Source of the DNA: Frankia umida
GTDB lineage: Bacteria; Actinomycetota; Actinomycetes; Frankiales; Frankiaceae
NCBI RefSeq assembly: GCF_023242945.1
Contig: NZ_JALKFT010000016.1
Coordinates: forward strand, 68,298 to 132,297
Length of the DNA: 64,000 bases
Direction: 5' to 3'
The position numbers and the translations under genes were made by a program. The notes below the pieces were generated by a model. It was not told where the DNA came from, did not search any database, and saw only the letters and a list, made by a program, of their open reading frames with translations. Shown one piece after another: positions 39,398-48,927 of this stretch (positions within the stretch are counted from its first letter, which is position 1; the number at the start of each line of letters is the position of its first letter).

Positions 39398-40507
39398 TCA
39401 TCCCCTCCCGTGCTGTGCCTGCGGTACCTGCCGTGCGTGCTGTGTGTGCCGTGGACGTCGGGGCTGCCGGGACCGTCGCAGGGTTCGGGACGTCACGAGG
39501 GCCCGCAGGGTGGACGCGGCGGCGGCGGCGAGCACCGTCACGGCGAGGCTCACCGCACCGGTCGCGGCGGACAGCCGGGCCGCGGCGGCGATGTCGGTTC
39601 CGGTGGGTGCCCGGCCAAAACCCAGCTGCGGACGGTGTTCGACCCGGTAGGGGTAGCGCAGCTCACCGCCGAGGCGCAGGCCGAGCGCACCGGCGAACGC
39701 CGCCTCGACGGGGCCCGCGTTGGGGCTGGGATGGGAGCGTCCGTCCCGGCGCAGCACCCAGTAGGCGTCCACCGGGTTCCCGCCGACCAGCGGTGCGCAC
39801 ACGCAGGCCGCGAACGCGCCGATCCGCGCCGGGATGAGGTTGGCCAGGTCGTCCAGGCGGGCCGCGCAGGAGCCGAACCGTTCGTAGCGGGGACTGTGAT
39901 GGCCGATCATCGCGTCGAGGGTGTTCACCGCCCGGTAGGCGGCCAGCCCCGGCAGGCCCGCGACCGCCCCCCACCACAGCGGTGCGACGACCGCGTCGCA
40001 GGTGTTCTCGGCGATCGACTCGATCGCCCCGCGGGCCAGCGCCGACTCGTCCAGGTTCGCCGGGTCGCGTCCGCACAGGGTCGGCAGCAGCGTGCGCGCA
40101 CCCGTCAGATCCCCGTCGGCCAGCGCCGTCCCGATCCGCCGTCCGGCCCGGCGCAGCGACGTCCCGCCCAGCACCACCCAGCCCAACCCGGCCGTGGCCA
40201 GCAGCGACGGCACCGCGGACGGGTGGGTCGGGCGCCGGGCGAGCCGACGGTCGGTGACGGCGGCGGGGAGGGTGACGGCGGCGACGAGCAGGGCGGTGTG
40301 CAGGGTCCCGGCGAGACGGCTGTCGCGGTAGGACGTCGCCTCGACGCGGGCGGCGACCCCGCCGAAGCCGGCGACGGGATGGTGGCGCGCCGGGTCGGCG
40401 AGCAGCGCGTCCAGGATCGCGGCGAGCACCAGACCACCGAGGCGGGCACGCGCCGAACACGGGGCGGCCGGCGGGAAGGCGGCGGGCACGGAGGGTGCGC
40501 TGCTCAA
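39398..40507 (-). CDS. cobD: Adenosylcobinamide-phosphate synthase
   Basis: 369 residues. LGGLVLAAILDALLADPARH, ARGAIESIAENTCDAVVAPL, GLAAYRAVNTLDAMIGHHSP and AGALGLRLGGELRYPYRVEH identify CobD/CbiB, an integral membrane enzyme joining aminopropanol phosphate to cobyric acid. The start given is TTG 40507, which overlaps the helY stop (TTGA); a later GTG at about codon 27 is possible but would trim the first helix. Translational coupling to helY is likely. CobQ follows. Confidence 0.92.
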   Translation of the reverse strand: MSSAPSVPAAFPPAAPCSARARLGGLVLAAILDALLADPARHHPVAGFGGVAARVEATSYRDSRLAGTLHTALLVAAVTLPAAVTDRRLARRPTHPSAVPSLLATAGLGWVVLGGTSLRRAGRRIGTALADGDLTGARTLLPTLCGRDPANLDESALARGAIESIAENTCDAVVAPLWWGAVAGLPGLAAYRAVNTLDAMIGHHSPRYERFGSCAARLDDLANLIPARIGAFAACVCAPLVGGNPVDAYWVLRRDGRSHPSPNAGPVEAAFAGALGLRLGGELRYPYRVEHRPQLGFGRAPTGTDIAAAARLSAATGAVSLAVTVLAAAAASTLRALVTSRTLRRSRQPRRPRHTQHARQVPQAQHGRG

Positions 40508-43500
40508 CTTGCCATGGCGTAGGCGACGACGCCGCGGCGCAGGGCGTCCATGGCGGTGCGGGCGGTGCGGCGGACCCGGGCGTCCTCGGGGGCGATCTTG
40601 GAGATCTGGTCGAGGAGGTCGAGCAGCTGGCGCATCCAGCGGACGAAGTCGCCGGCGGTGAGGTCGACCGCGCTGCTGGTCAGGACCCGCTCCAACGGAC
40701 GTCCGCGGGCCCAGTCGTGGGCGGTGACGGCGAAGCCGAGTTCGAGGGGACGCAGGAACTGCAGGCGGTGACGGGCCTCGGTGGCACCGAGACGGTCCGC
40801 GAGGCCGGCCATCCGCTCCAGGCAGTCGGCCAGCACCGCGCCGCCGGGCAGGGCGAGCGCGGCCAGGTCCTCACCGCGTGGTTCGAACACCAGCGTGGAC
40901 ACGGCGGCGGCGAGCGCGGGGGCGTCGAGGTCCTCCCACAGCCCGGCCCGGACGCATTCGGCGACGAGCAGGTCCTGCTCGCAGTAGACACGGGCGAGCA
41001 GCCGGCCGGAGTCGGTGACGGCGTCACCGTCGAGGTAACCGAGTTCGGTGAGCGCGGCGCGGACCCGGTCGAAGGTCTTCGCGACGGTGTTGGTGCGACC
41101 CTCGACGGAGCGGGAGATACCGGCGGTCTCCTTCTCCAGTTTGCTGGCCCGCTCACCGGAACGCAGATGTTCCTCCCGGCGTGGGCACTCGTGCACCGGA
41201 TGGGCGCGCAGGGCGCGGCGCAGCCGGGACAGTTCGGCGTCGTCGGCGGCGGCGGCGCGGATCTTCGCCCGGCGGCCGGGCGCGGCACCCTCGTCGGCGT
41301 CCAGCCCGGTGGCGCGCAGCGAGGAGGCGAGGTCGCGACGCGACTGCGCCGAACGCGGGTTGAACGAACGCGGCACCCGAACCCGGCCCAGGGGTTCGAC
41401 GGCGTTCGGGAAGTCCGTCAGCGACAGCCGGCGGACCTGCCGGTCTGCGGTGAGCACGACCGGGCGTGGTCCTTCGGGCGCCGAGGCCGAGGAGCTGTCC
41501 GCGTCGAGGACGACGGCCAGGCCACTGCGTCGACCGGCGGGCACGAGCACCACGTCGCCGGTGCGCAGCCGGGCGAGCGCGGCCACCGTGTCGGCGCGTC
41601 GGCGCGCGCTGCCCTCCCGCGACAGGGCCGTCTCGCGGGCTTTGATGTCGCGGCGCAGCTGGTCGTACTCGGCGGCGTCGCCACGGTCGCAGGACAGCGC
41701 GGCGCGTAGTTCGGCGACGGCCTCGAGGTTGCGGGTGACGGTGCGGGCGAGACCGACGACGTCCCGGTCGGCCTGGAACTGGGCGAACGAGCTTTCCAGC
41801 ACGGCGCGGGCCCGGTCGCGCCCGAGGCGTCCGACGAGGTTGACGGCCATGTTGTAGGACGGCCGAAACGACGAGCGCAGCGGGTAGGTGCGGGTCGAGG
41901 CGAGCCCGGCCAGCGCCAGCGGGTCGAGCCCCGACTGCCACAGGACGACGGCGTGGCCCTCGACGTCGATGCCGCGGCGCCCCGCCCGGCCGGTGAGCTG
42001 GGTGTACTCGCCGGCGGTGATGTCGACGCGGCTCTCGCCGTTGAACTTCGTCAGCCGTTCCAGGACGACGGTGCGGGCCGGCATGTTGATGCCGAGGGCG
42101 AGGGTCTCGGTGGCGAACACGACGCGGACCAGGCCCGCGACGAACAGCTCCTCGACGATCTCCTTGAAGGTGGGCAGCATGCCGGCGTGGTGGGCGGCGA
42201 TGCCGCGTTCGAGACCTTCCAGCCATGGCCAGAAGCCGAGCACACCGCGGTCGGCGTCGGGGATACCGGCGGTGCGCTCACGCACGATCGTGCGGATGCG
42301 CTGCTGTTCGGCCGGTCCGACCAGGCGCATCCCCGTGCGCACGCAGGCGGTGACGGCGCTGTCGCAGCCGACCCGGCTGAACACGAACACGATCGCCGGC
42401 AACAGCCCGTCGCGGTCCAGGCGTTCCACCACCTCGGGACGCCCCGGTGGTCGCGCCGTGCGCCGCCGCGCCGCTCCCGGGCCGGCCCCCCGGCCACGGC
42501 CCGCGCCCGCGGGGTAGCCGCCGGCCAGCATCCGGCTCTCGTCGCGGGCCAGCCGCACCAGGTCCGGGTTGACCACACGCCCCCCGGTCAGCGCCGCACT
42601 CCCCCGCGCACCGTTGCTCCGACGATCCGCCCGGTTCCGCTGACCGCCCCGTTCCTGCTGGCCCGCACTGCCCTGCTGACCCGCACTGCCCTGCTGACCC
42701 GCACTGCCCTGCTGACCCGCACTGCCCTGTTGACCCCCACGGTCACGCCGCCCCGGCCGGTCCTGCTGACCCGACCGGTCGTACTGACCCGCGCGGCCTG
42801 GCCGGATCGAACCGTCACCCGCCGTCCCCGCCAGGGACACCCGGGCCTGGACACCGCCACCGGCGTCGGCGAGGTTGTGCTCGGAGGCGGCGCGGGCCAG
42901 CGCGGCGGCGGCGCCGTCGGGACGGCCCGTCGCATCCTCGAGGAAGAGATCGTGCAGGGTGCGTTCGGCTAGCACGTGCTGCCACAACGGAACGGGCCGG
43001 TGATCGCTGACGACCACCCGCGTATGTCCCCGCACGGTGATCAGCCACTCGCCGAACTCCTCGGCGTTGCTCACCGTCGCCGACAACGACACCAGCCGGA
43101 CGTGCGCCGGCAGGTGGATGATGACTTCCTCCCACACCGCCCCGCGCTGCCGGTCGGCCAGGTAGTGCACCTCGTCCATGACCACATAACCGAGGTCGGC
43201 GAGGTCGCTGCCGTCGGCGGGGCCGGCGTAGAGCATGTTGCGCAGCACCTCGGTGGTCATCACCACGATCGGCGCCGAGCCGTTGCGGACGGTGTCGCCG
43301 GTGAGCAGGCCGACGGCGGCGGCACCGTAGCGGGCGGCCAGGTCGGCGTACTTCTGGTTCGACAGCGCCTTGATCGGCGTCGTGTAGAAACAGCGGGTGC
43401 CGCCGCGCAGCGCTAGATGGGCGGCGAACTCGCCGACGACCGTCTTGCCGGCACCGGTGGGTGCGGCGACGAGCACACTGTCGCCGGCGACCAACGCCAC

Positions 43501-43581
43501 CAGTGCCTCATGCTGGAACGGGTCAAGCCCGAACGCGAGGCTGGCGGCGAATTCCTCGAGAGCCTCGGGCGCCGGGGACAC
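40504..43581 (-). CDS. helY: DEAD/DEAH-box RNA helicase, Ski2/Mtr4-like (HelY)
   Basis: 1025 residues from GTG 43581 (GTG 43590 also possible). Walker A VAAPTGAGKTVVGEFAAHLA, DEVH box YVVMDEVHYLADRQRGAVWE, motif III SLSATVSN and motif VI YTQLTGRAGRRGIDVEGHAV are all present, with a C-terminal DSHCT-type region ending in VVAYAMAS. Between motif III and IV lies a linker with four copies of a 6-residue unit (GSAGQQ), encoded by 18-bp tandem repeats at about 42658-42729. In actinobacteria it is found beside tatC and the paf genes; its role in RNA turnover is inferred from family. Confidence 0.93.
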   Translation of the reverse strand: MSPAPEALEEFAASLAFGLDPFQHEALVALVAGDSVLVAAPTGAGKTVVGEFAAHLALRGGTRCFYTTPIKALSNQKYADLAARYGAAAVGLLTGDTVRNGSAPIVVMTTEVLRNMLYAGPADGSDLADLGYVVMDEVHYLADRQRGAVWEEVIIHLPAHVRLVSLSATVSNAEEFGEWLITVRGHTRVVVSDHRPVPLWQHVLAERTLHDLFLEDATGRPDGAAAALARAASEHNLADAGGGVQARVSLAGTAGDGSIRPGRAGQYDRSGQQDRPGRRDRGGQQGSAGQQGSAGQQGSAGQQGSAGQQERGGQRNRADRRSNGARGSAALTGGRVVNPDLVRLARDESRMLAGGYPAGAGRGRGAGPGAARRRTARPPGRPEVVERLDRDGLLPAIVFVFSRVGCDSAVTACVRTGMRLVGPAEQQRIRTIVRERTAGIPDADRGVLGFWPWLEGLERGIAAHHAGMLPTFKEIVEELFVAGLVRVVFATETLALGINMPARTVVLERLTKFNGESRVDITAGEYTQLTGRAGRRGIDVEGHAVVLWQSGLDPLALAGLASTRTYPLRSSFRPSYNMAVNLVGRLGRDRARAVLESSFAQFQADRDVVGLARTVTRNLEAVAELRAALSCDRGDAAEYDQLRRDIKARETALSREGSARRRADTVAALARLRTGDVVLVPAGRRSGLAVVLDADSSSASAPEGPRPVVLTADRQVRRLSLTDFPNAVEPLGRVRVPRSFNPRSAQSRRDLASSLRATGLDADEGAAPGRRAKIRAAAADDAELSRLRRALRAHPVHECPRREEHLRSGERASKLEKETAGISRSVEGRTNTVAKTFDRVRAALTELGYLDGDAVTDSGRLLARVYCEQDLLVAECVRAGLWEDLDAPALAAAVSTLVFEPRGEDLAALALPGGAVLADCLERMAGLADRLGATEARHRLQFLRPLELGFAVTAHDWARGRPLERVLTSSAVDLTAGDFVRWMRQLLDLLDQISKIAPEDARVRRTARTAMDALRRGVVAYAMAS
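42658..42729. repeat. Tandem 18-bp repeats within helY
   Basis: Four copies of CTGACCCGCACTGCCCTG encode the GSAGQQ run of the helicase linker. They preserve the frame, so copy number could vary without breaking the gene. Confidence 0.85.
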
Positions 43582-43636
43582 GTCACTCACCCTACGCCGA
43601 CACGCCGACAGTCCGGCGTGTCGGCCGGGGCGGCGC

Positions 43637-44680
43637 TCAGGTGATGTCGCCGGCGTCGCCGCCGAACGTCCCCGCGCCGCCCACCCGGGTGGCAGCGCCC
43701 TGACCGGCCCCGACCGGGGACACTCCGACATCGCTGGACGACCCGCCGCCCGCGGACGTCCCCGCGCGCCCGGCCGGTCGGGAGCCGACCGCCGCGTCGT
43801 CGAGGTCCAGCGAGGACGTCTCGTCGTCGCCGAGGTCGGCGTAGGGCGACTCCGAACCCCGGCGGGTGCGACGCCGGTCGTTGAGCCAGCCGATGATCAG
43901 CGCCACCTCGTAGAGGATCACCATCGGCAGGCCGAGCGCCAGCATGGTGAACGGGTCCTGGCTGGGGGTGACGATCGCGGCGAACACGAACACGAGGAAG
44001 ATCTCCGCGCGCCGCCAGGACCGCAGCCGCGCGGTGGTGACCACCCCGGCGAGGTTGAGCATCAGCACCAGCAGCGGCACCTCGAACGACAGTCCGAAGA
44101 TCAGCAGCATGGCCTGCACGTAGCTGAGGTACCGGTTGCCGTCCAGGACGCTGACCAGGCCGTTGCCGCCGAAGCCGAGCAGCAGGCTCAGCCCGGTGGG
44201 CAGGGTGAGGTAGGCGAACAGCGCGCCGGTGGCGAACAGCACCAGGGAGACCCCGACGAAGGTCAGTGACCAGCGCCGCTCATGCCGGTGCAGACCGGGT
44301 GTGATGAACGACCACAGCTGGTAGAGCCACACCGGCGAGGACACCACCGCGGCCGCGATCGCCGAGATCTTCAGCCGGATGGTGAAGGCGTCCAGAATGC
44401 CGAAGAAGTACAGCGTGCAGTCACCCGTGGCCTGGCCGTTCGCGCTGAAGCGCTTGCTCGCCGGCAGATCGCAGTAGGGCTCCTTGAGCCAGTTGAAGAT
44501 GTGCGGCTCGACGATGAAGCACACCACGAAGGCGACGCCGAATCCCACCAGTGCGATCGCGACCCGGTTGCGCAGCTCACGCAGGTGTTCGGTGAGCGGC
44601 ATCCGGCTTTCCTCGACCGTGCGGGTCCGCCGGTGGTTCGCCGCGGCAAGGAGCCTGCGCGGCGTGGGGATGCCTGGCAC
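43637..44680 (-). CDS. tatC: Twin-arginine translocase subunit TatC
   Basis: 347 residues. RMPLTEHLRELRNRVAIALV is the TatC start signature. Six membrane segments follow, with WLYQLWSFITPGLHRHERRW, SVLDGNRYLSYVQAMLLIFG, FEVPLLVLMLNLAGVVTTAR and IVTPSQDPFTMLALGLPMVI being diagnostic. The GTG at 44680 gives a 26-residue leader before the signature; ATG 44602 is an alternative. The C-terminal 80 residues are Gly/Ser-rich and disordered. TatC recognises twin-arginine signals and exports folded proteins with TatA encoded just upstream. Confidence 0.95.
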   Translation of the reverse strand: MPGIPTPRRLLAAANHRRTRTVEESRMPLTEHLRELRNRVAIALVGFGVAFVVCFIVEPHIFNWLKEPYCDLPASKRFSANGQATGDCTLYFFGILDAFTIRLKISAIAAAVVSSPVWLYQLWSFITPGLHRHERRWSLTFVGVSLVLFATGALFAYLTLPTGLSLLLGFGGNGLVSVLDGNRYLSYVQAMLLIFGLSFEVPLLVLMLNLAGVVTTARLRSWRRAEIFLVFVFAAIVTPSQDPFTMLALGLPMVILYEVALIIGWLNDRRRTRRGSESPYADLGDDETSSLDLDDAAVGSRPAGRAGTSAGGGSSSDVGVSPVGAGQGAATRVGGAGTFGGDAGDIT

Positions 44681-44787
44681 GGCGGCGTCTCCTGGTCGAG
44701 GCAGTGGTGAGAAGGGTGGGATCCCGGGCCGGCCCGGGAGGCCGGTGGGCGGTGGCCCCGACGGGACGACCCGCCCGGCGCGGCCGT

Positions 44788-45066
44788 TCAGTGCTTGTCG
44801 GCCGCCGGGGCCACACCGTTGGCGGCGGTGCTCACGCTCGGCACCACGATCGCCTCGGCCGGGGCCTCGATCTGGCGCGGCGCGGGGGTGGCGACGGGCT
44901 CGGGGGCCGGCGACGGCTCGTCGTCACGCAGGCCCTTCGTCTCGGCCTTGAAGATCCGCAGGGAGCGACCGAACGACCGGGCCGCATCCGGGAGCTTCTT
45001 CGATCCGAACAGCACCAGGATGACGAGCGCGATGATGATGATCTCGGTAGTGCCCAGGTTCGGCAT
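44788..45066 (-). CDS. tatA: Twin-arginine translocase subunit TatA
   Basis: 92 residues. MPNLGTTEIIIIALVILVLF is the single N-terminal helix, followed by the FGSKKLPDAARSFGRSLRIF amphipathic segment, and an Ala/Pro/Asp-rich tail. It forms the pore with TatC. The gap to the next gene upstream (45345) holds no feature I can name. The arrangement pafB-pafC-tatA-tatC-helY matches actinobacterial chromosomes. Confidence 0.94.
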   Translation of the reverse strand: MPNLGTTEIIIIALVILVLFGSKKLPDAARSFGRSLRIFKAETKGLRDDEPSPAPEPVATPAPRQIEAPAEAIVVPSVSTAANGVAPAADKH

Positions 45067-45344
45067 GGTCGGTATCCTCCGATGAGCGGTACCGGCCCGT
45101 TTCGTCGACCGGTGCGATCGATGCTACGTGCGTCAGCCTAGGAGGCAAGAGGCGGCGTTTGGGTGTCCCGCGGATGACGGCTGAGCAACGACGCGTTTCT
45201 GGCGGGCACGAGACGGATCTGTCAACTCAGTGTAGCCAGATCCGGATGTGCCACCAGCCCGCCGTCCATGAACGTTTCCGGCGGCGGTGCGGTGGCCGCA
45301 GGCACACGACCCGGGACGACACACCGCTACCCGTCACCGGTCGG

Positions 45345-45560
45345 TCAGGGTGTGCGTTCCGCCAGCCGGGAGGTGACCTCGGCATGGTCGAGCCGCTCGG
45401 ACAGGGCCGAGGTGTCGGCGGCGAGCCCCGACACCCGCGACGACAGTTCACCCAGGGCGCGACGCGCGGCCCGGACCTTCTGCCACACCCGCCAGGCGCA
45501 CAGGACGAGCAGCAGCAGGCCACCGACGATCAGCACCAGGTACACGAGCGCCCACAGCAT
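45345..45560 (-). CDS. Small membrane protein with a coiled tail, 71 residues
   Basis: From ATG 45560: MLWALVYLVLIVGGLLLLVL is one membrane helix, followed by CAWRVWQKVRAARRALGELS and ADTSALSERLDHAEV, a short helical tail. TAGGG lies about nine bases upstream. It sits between pafC and tatA, where other actinobacteria also carry a small membrane protein. Function unknown; association with Tat or with the membrane pool of WYL regulators is speculation. Confidence 0.65.
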   Translation of the reverse strand: MLWALVYLVLIVGGLLLLVLCAWRVWQKVRAARRALGELSSRVSGLAADTSALSERLDHAEVTSRLAERTP

Positions 45561-45570
45561 GCCGATCACC

Positions 45571-46773
45571 CTACCGGCCGTCCGCGGACGCGCCCGCCCC
45601 GCCCGTCGCGCCCGGGCCGGCGGGCTCCCCCGCACCGGTGGTACCCGTGGCATCCCCGCTGTCCGCCGCCACCGTCGCGGCCCGCGGTAGCGCGCGATCA
45701 GGCTCGTCGAGCGCCGGACCGTCGACCGCCGGACCGTGGGCGGACGGACCGCGGGCGGACGGACCGTAGGCGGCCAGTGCCCGGCGGGCGAGGCGGCGGA
45801 CCTCCTCGGCCAGCGCCGCCGGCGCCGCCACCCGGACATCCGCGCCAAGCCCCAGGACCAGCCGGTGCAACCAGGTGGTCTCCCCCGCGTACAGGGTCAC
45901 CTCAAGGCCGCCGCCGCCCAGCTCACGGGCGTCGGTCACCGGGTAGTAGTCGGCCACCCAGCGAGCCGGCGGAGCCAGTTCGAGCACCACCCGGACATCC
46001 CCGGGCCCAGGCTGGTAGACGCCGCCGTCACCCACCTCCCGGGACACCGCGTCGGGCGGCGGATCGGCTGGAACGTCGAGCAGCCGCACCCCGTCGAGCC
46101 GGTCGAGCCGGAACAGCCGGACGGCCTCGGCCCGGTGGCACCATCCTTCCAGATACCACCGACCCTCACGGACCAGCAGACGCATCGGGTCGACGTCGCG
46201 TTCGGTCAGCTCGTCCCGGGACCACACGAGGTAGCGCAGATGCACCCGGCGCCGGTCACGCAGCGCCTCCTGCAACACCGCCAGCACCGGTTCGGGCTCG
46301 CCCGGCTCGGACGCGCCCGCCTCGGACGTGGTGGTGCGCGCCGCGGTCGTCCCGGGGGCGGCGTCCAGGCTGACCCGCACCTGCCCGGCGAGCCGACCCG
46401 ACGATCCGACGGCCCGCTCGAGCTTCTCCAGCGCCCGGTCGAGCGCGTCCCGGCCGGCCAGGCCCGGGATGTCGGCGAGCGCGCGGGCGGCGACCAGCAG
46501 CGCGGTCGCCTCGTCGACGGACAACCGCAACGGACGGTCCAGGGTCTGCGGATCGGCGACGGTGATCTGATCCCCGGAGTAGCTCAGGTCGATGAGGTCA
46601 CCGGGCGCCCCACCCGGCAGCCCGCAGACGAACAGCAGGTCCAGGTCGTTACGCAGCTGCCCCTGGGTGATCCCGAACGTCGCCGCGGCGTCCGCCAGCG
46701 ACACCCCCGGATGCGCGCGCAGCCACGGGACGAGGGCGAGCAGCCGGGACAGCCGCTCGGTCGCCGAGCTCAC
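45571..46773 (-). CDS. pafC: WYL-domain regulator PafC
   Basis: 400 residues from GTG 46773, in GTGA overlap with pafB. The N-terminus is a winged helix (ERLSRLLALVPWLRAHPGVS, FGITQGQLRNDLDLLFVCGL). The WYL core follows: RLSVDEATALLVAARALADI, DRRRVHLRYLVWSRDELTER and REGRWYLEGWCHRAEAVRLF. The C-terminal tail of about 70 residues (AYGPSARGPSAHGPAVDGPA) is low complexity. PafBC is a heterodimeric activator of DNA-damage genes in mycobacteria; the co-location with pafA is conserved. Confidence 0.92.
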   Translation of the reverse strand: MSSATERLSRLLALVPWLRAHPGVSLADAAATFGITQGQLRNDLDLLFVCGLPGGAPGDLIDLSYSGDQITVADPQTLDRPLRLSVDEATALLVAARALADIPGLAGRDALDRALEKLERAVGSSGRLAGQVRVSLDAAPGTTAARTTTSEAGASEPGEPEPVLAVLQEALRDRRRVHLRYLVWSRDELTERDVDPMRLLVREGRWYLEGWCHRAEAVRLFRLDRLDGVRLLDVPADPPPDAVSREVGDGGVYQPGPGDVRVVLELAPPARWVADYYPVTDARELGGGGLEVTLYAGETTWLHRLVLGLGADVRVAAPAALAEEVRRLARRALAAYGPSARGPSAHGPAVDGPALDEPDRALPRAATVAADSGDATGTTGAGEPAGPGATGGAGASADGR

Positions 46774-47870
46774 CGCCCCTCGCCCTCGGCGGCAGGCCCC
46801 GCGGCGGCCCGCAGCCGGTCGATGACGGCGGTACGCAGCTCCGGCGGGTCCAGGACCAGCACGTCCGGGCCGGAGCCGACGATCCAGCGGGCGAACCGCT
46901 CGGTGTCGGTGAACGTGCGTTCCAGCAGATCCATGTCCGCGGGAAAGACCGGACGGGGACGGGCCGGCGGGATGCAGCCGGTCGACACCGCCTGGGCGCC
47001 GCGGCGCAGCGCGTGGCAGGTGCCCTGGCGCACGGCCAGGGTGGCGGTCCGGACCCGTTCGGCGGGGGCCTGCGCGGAGACCATCGCGCTCAGGTCGACA
47101 TCCGCCGGGACGACCACCGCGCCCGCCGGGCCGACCAGCCGCACCGCCCCCGCGACCCGGGACAGCCGGAACACCCGTTCCGCGCCGCGATGCAGATCGT
47201 GCCCGACCAGATACCAGCGGCCCCGCCACGACAGCACACCCCAGGGTTCGACGTGCCGCTCGACCACCTCGGCGTCGCCGACCTTGCGGTAGGGAAAACG
47301 GATCACCCGCCCGGTCTGCACCGCCGCCAGACACGCCTCGAACGCGGGTTCGGCCGCGTCCACCCGCGGCTCGAACCCGTCGAGCATCCCGAGCCCGACC
47401 GCCGCGGCCCCGCCGGCGTCCGCGTCGGGGCGGGTCTCGCCGACCGTCGCGGTGCCGCCGCCCTCGCCACCTGCGGGCACGGACACGCCGCTGGCGGCGA
47501 GTTTGCGCAGGGCGCTCGCGGCCGGCCCGGCCAGGGCCGCGACCGACCACAGCGATCCGGCGAGCGCGAGCGCGGCCGCCTCGTCCGGTGCGAGCGCCAG
47601 GTCGGGCAGGGCGTAGTCCCCGCGGTGGATGCGGTAGCCGACCTCGTCGCTGAACACCGAGCCCCGCCCGGTCTCCAACGGAATGCCGATCTCACGCAGA
47701 TACGCCTTGTCCCGTTCGAACATCCGCCGGAACGCGTCCTGCTCCTCGGCGGTGACGCCGGGCTCGTACCCCTCGACGAGCTCCCCGAGTTCCGACACGG
47801 CGAGGAACCGCGACGTGGCCATCAGACACATCGTCAGGTTCAGCAGGCGTTCCACCCGGCGCCGGGACAC
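46770..47870 (-). CDS. pafB: WYL-domain regulator PafB
   Basis: 366 residues from GTG 47870 (SRRRVERLLNLTMCLMATSR). DKAYLREIGIPLETGRGSVF begins the WYL part; CLAAVQTGRVIRFPYRKVGD and LSWRGRWYLVGHDLHRGAER hold the nucleotide-binding patches of the domain. It forms the PafBC complex with its neighbour; the activating ligand is still debated (single-stranded DNA in mycobacteria). The upstream gap of 136 bases precedes a FKBP gene on the same strand. Confidence 0.92.
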   Translation of the reverse strand: MSRRRVERLLNLTMCLMATSRFLAVSELGELVEGYEPGVTAEEQDAFRRMFERDKAYLREIGIPLETGRGSVFSDEVGYRIHRGDYALPDLALAPDEAAALALAGSLWSVAALAGPAASALRKLAASGVSVPAGGEGGGTATVGETRPDADAGGAAAVGLGMLDGFEPRVDAAEPAFEACLAAVQTGRVIRFPYRKVGDAEVVERHVEPWGVLSWRGRWYLVGHDLHRGAERVFRLSRVAGAVRLVGPAGAVVVPADVDLSAMVSAQAPAERVRTATLAVRQGTCHALRRGAQAVSTGCIPPARPRPVFPADMDLLERTFTDTERFARWIVGSGPDVLVLDPPELRTAVIDRLRAAAGPAAEGEGR

Positions 47871-48006
47871 AGCCGTACAGGCTAGTCGCCCGCCGGCGGG
47901 CACCCGCTGCCGCCCCCACCGACATACCCGCGGCCCGCGGCGGGCAGCCCGCTGTGGGCTGACCGCCGCGGGATGACCGCCGCGGGATGACCGTTGAGGC
48001 CAGCCG

Positions 48007-48741
48007 TTACGGCTGGCCGGCGCCGGCGCCGCCGGAGGCACCGTTGTCGGACGACATGCCGGGGCCGGCGGTGGCGGCGTCGACGTCGAGCAGGTCGACG
48101 ACGAAGACCAGGGTGTCGTCCGCGAGGATCGTGGGCGGCTGGCCGCCGGCCGGGCCGTAGCCGAGCGCCGGTGGGATGAGGATCTCGCGCCGTCCGCCGA
48201 CCTTCATCCCGTCGATGCCACGGCCGAACCCGGTGATCGTGCCGGCGAGCGGAAACGTCGCGGCCTGCCCGGAACCGGCAGCGCCGGAACCACCGGCGCC
48301 GGGGGCGGGCCAGGTGGAGTCGAACTCCTGGCCGTTGCGCCACAGCACACCGGTGTACTGGATGGTGACGGTGCTCGTCGCGTCGGCGGTGGTGCCCGTG
48401 CCGGTGACGAGATCACGGGTGAGCAGGTCGGTGGGGGCGCTACCGTGCCCGGCGGCGATCCGCGGGGCGGCACGCAGGTCGGTTCCGTCCGTGACGGCGG
48501 GCAGCCGCGAGGTGTCCGGACGCGAGGACGCGGGCGCGGCGGCGGTGCCGTCCGGCGCGGTGGACGCCGAGCAGCCGGCGAGGGCGGCGACCAGCAGCGC
48601 GGGGGCGAGCACGGCCCCGACCAGCCGGGCTCTGGTTCCCGGAGCACGGCGTCGCCGTCCCGAGTGGGCACCGGGACGACGTCCGACGGCAACGCCGGGC
48701 TGGGTAGGGACGCCGGCAACACGACGTGAGACGGATGTCAC
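48007..48741 (-). CDS. FKBP-type peptidyl-prolyl isomerase, lipoprotein
   Basis: About 244 residues from GTG 48741; this start is uncertain because no ribosome site is close. VGAVLAPALLVAALAGC is a lipobox, so it is exported and anchored outside. The FKBP core is TSTVTIQYTGVLWRNGQEFD, FPLAGTITGFGRGIDGMKVG, GRREILIPPALGYGPAGGQP and LADDTLVFVVDLLDV. A Gly/Ala/Ser insert (PAPGAGGSGAAGSGQAATFP) lies in the flap. It would catalyse proline isomerisation in exported proteins. It sits between pafA and pafB, a position conserved in related genomes. Confidence 0.88.
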   Translation of the reverse strand: MTSVSRRVAGVPTQPGVAVGRRPGAHSGRRRRAPGTRARLVGAVLAPALLVAALAGCSASTAPDGTAAAPASSRPDTSRLPAVTDGTDLRAAPRIAAGHGSAPTDLLTRDLVTGTGTTADATSTVTIQYTGVLWRNGQEFDSTWPAPGAGGSGAAGSGQAATFPLAGTITGFGRGIDGMKVGGRREILIPPALGYGPAGGQPPTILADDTLVFVVDLLDVDAATAGPGMSSDNGASGGAGAGQP

Positions 48742-48841
48742 AGGGGAAGGGTTCCTCGCTGGCGGGGGTGGGTTCGGGCACGCGAGACAGATGGTCGCAC
48801 GACCGAACCCGGTCACACCCGAGGGGCACGCGGGTGCGACC

Positions 48842-48877
48842 GACCCGACCGACCCGACCGACCCGACCGACACCGCG
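48842..48877. repeat. Four tandem 9-bp repeats (GACCCGACC)
   Basis: GACCCGACC runs four times in perfect register in the gap between pafA and the FKBP gene, upstream of the FKBP start. It is slippage-prone and offers no pairing stem. It could affect expression of the isomerase but may be neutral. Confidence 0.8.
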
Positions 48878-48927
48878 GCGAGCGGACGGGCGGGCGGGGC
48901 AGGTGGACGGGTGAGCAGGGCGGGCGG

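Noticed and set aside
37877..40522. An 881-codon plus-strand frame opposite cobQ and cobD
   Set aside because: Antisense of strongly biased genes in high-GC DNA leaves long open frames; the CobQ and CobD motifs decide the strand.
45571..47550. A 659-codon version of PafC with a 260-residue N-terminal extension
   Set aside because: The extension is antisense-like Arg/Gly-rich sequence overlapping pafB; GTG 46773 gives the normal family start and a GTGA overlap.
48842..48877. Tandem 9-bp units as an iteron-type replication origin
   Set aside because: There is no replication gene, no A/T-rich unwinding region, and the repeat is a simple GC run inside a core operon.
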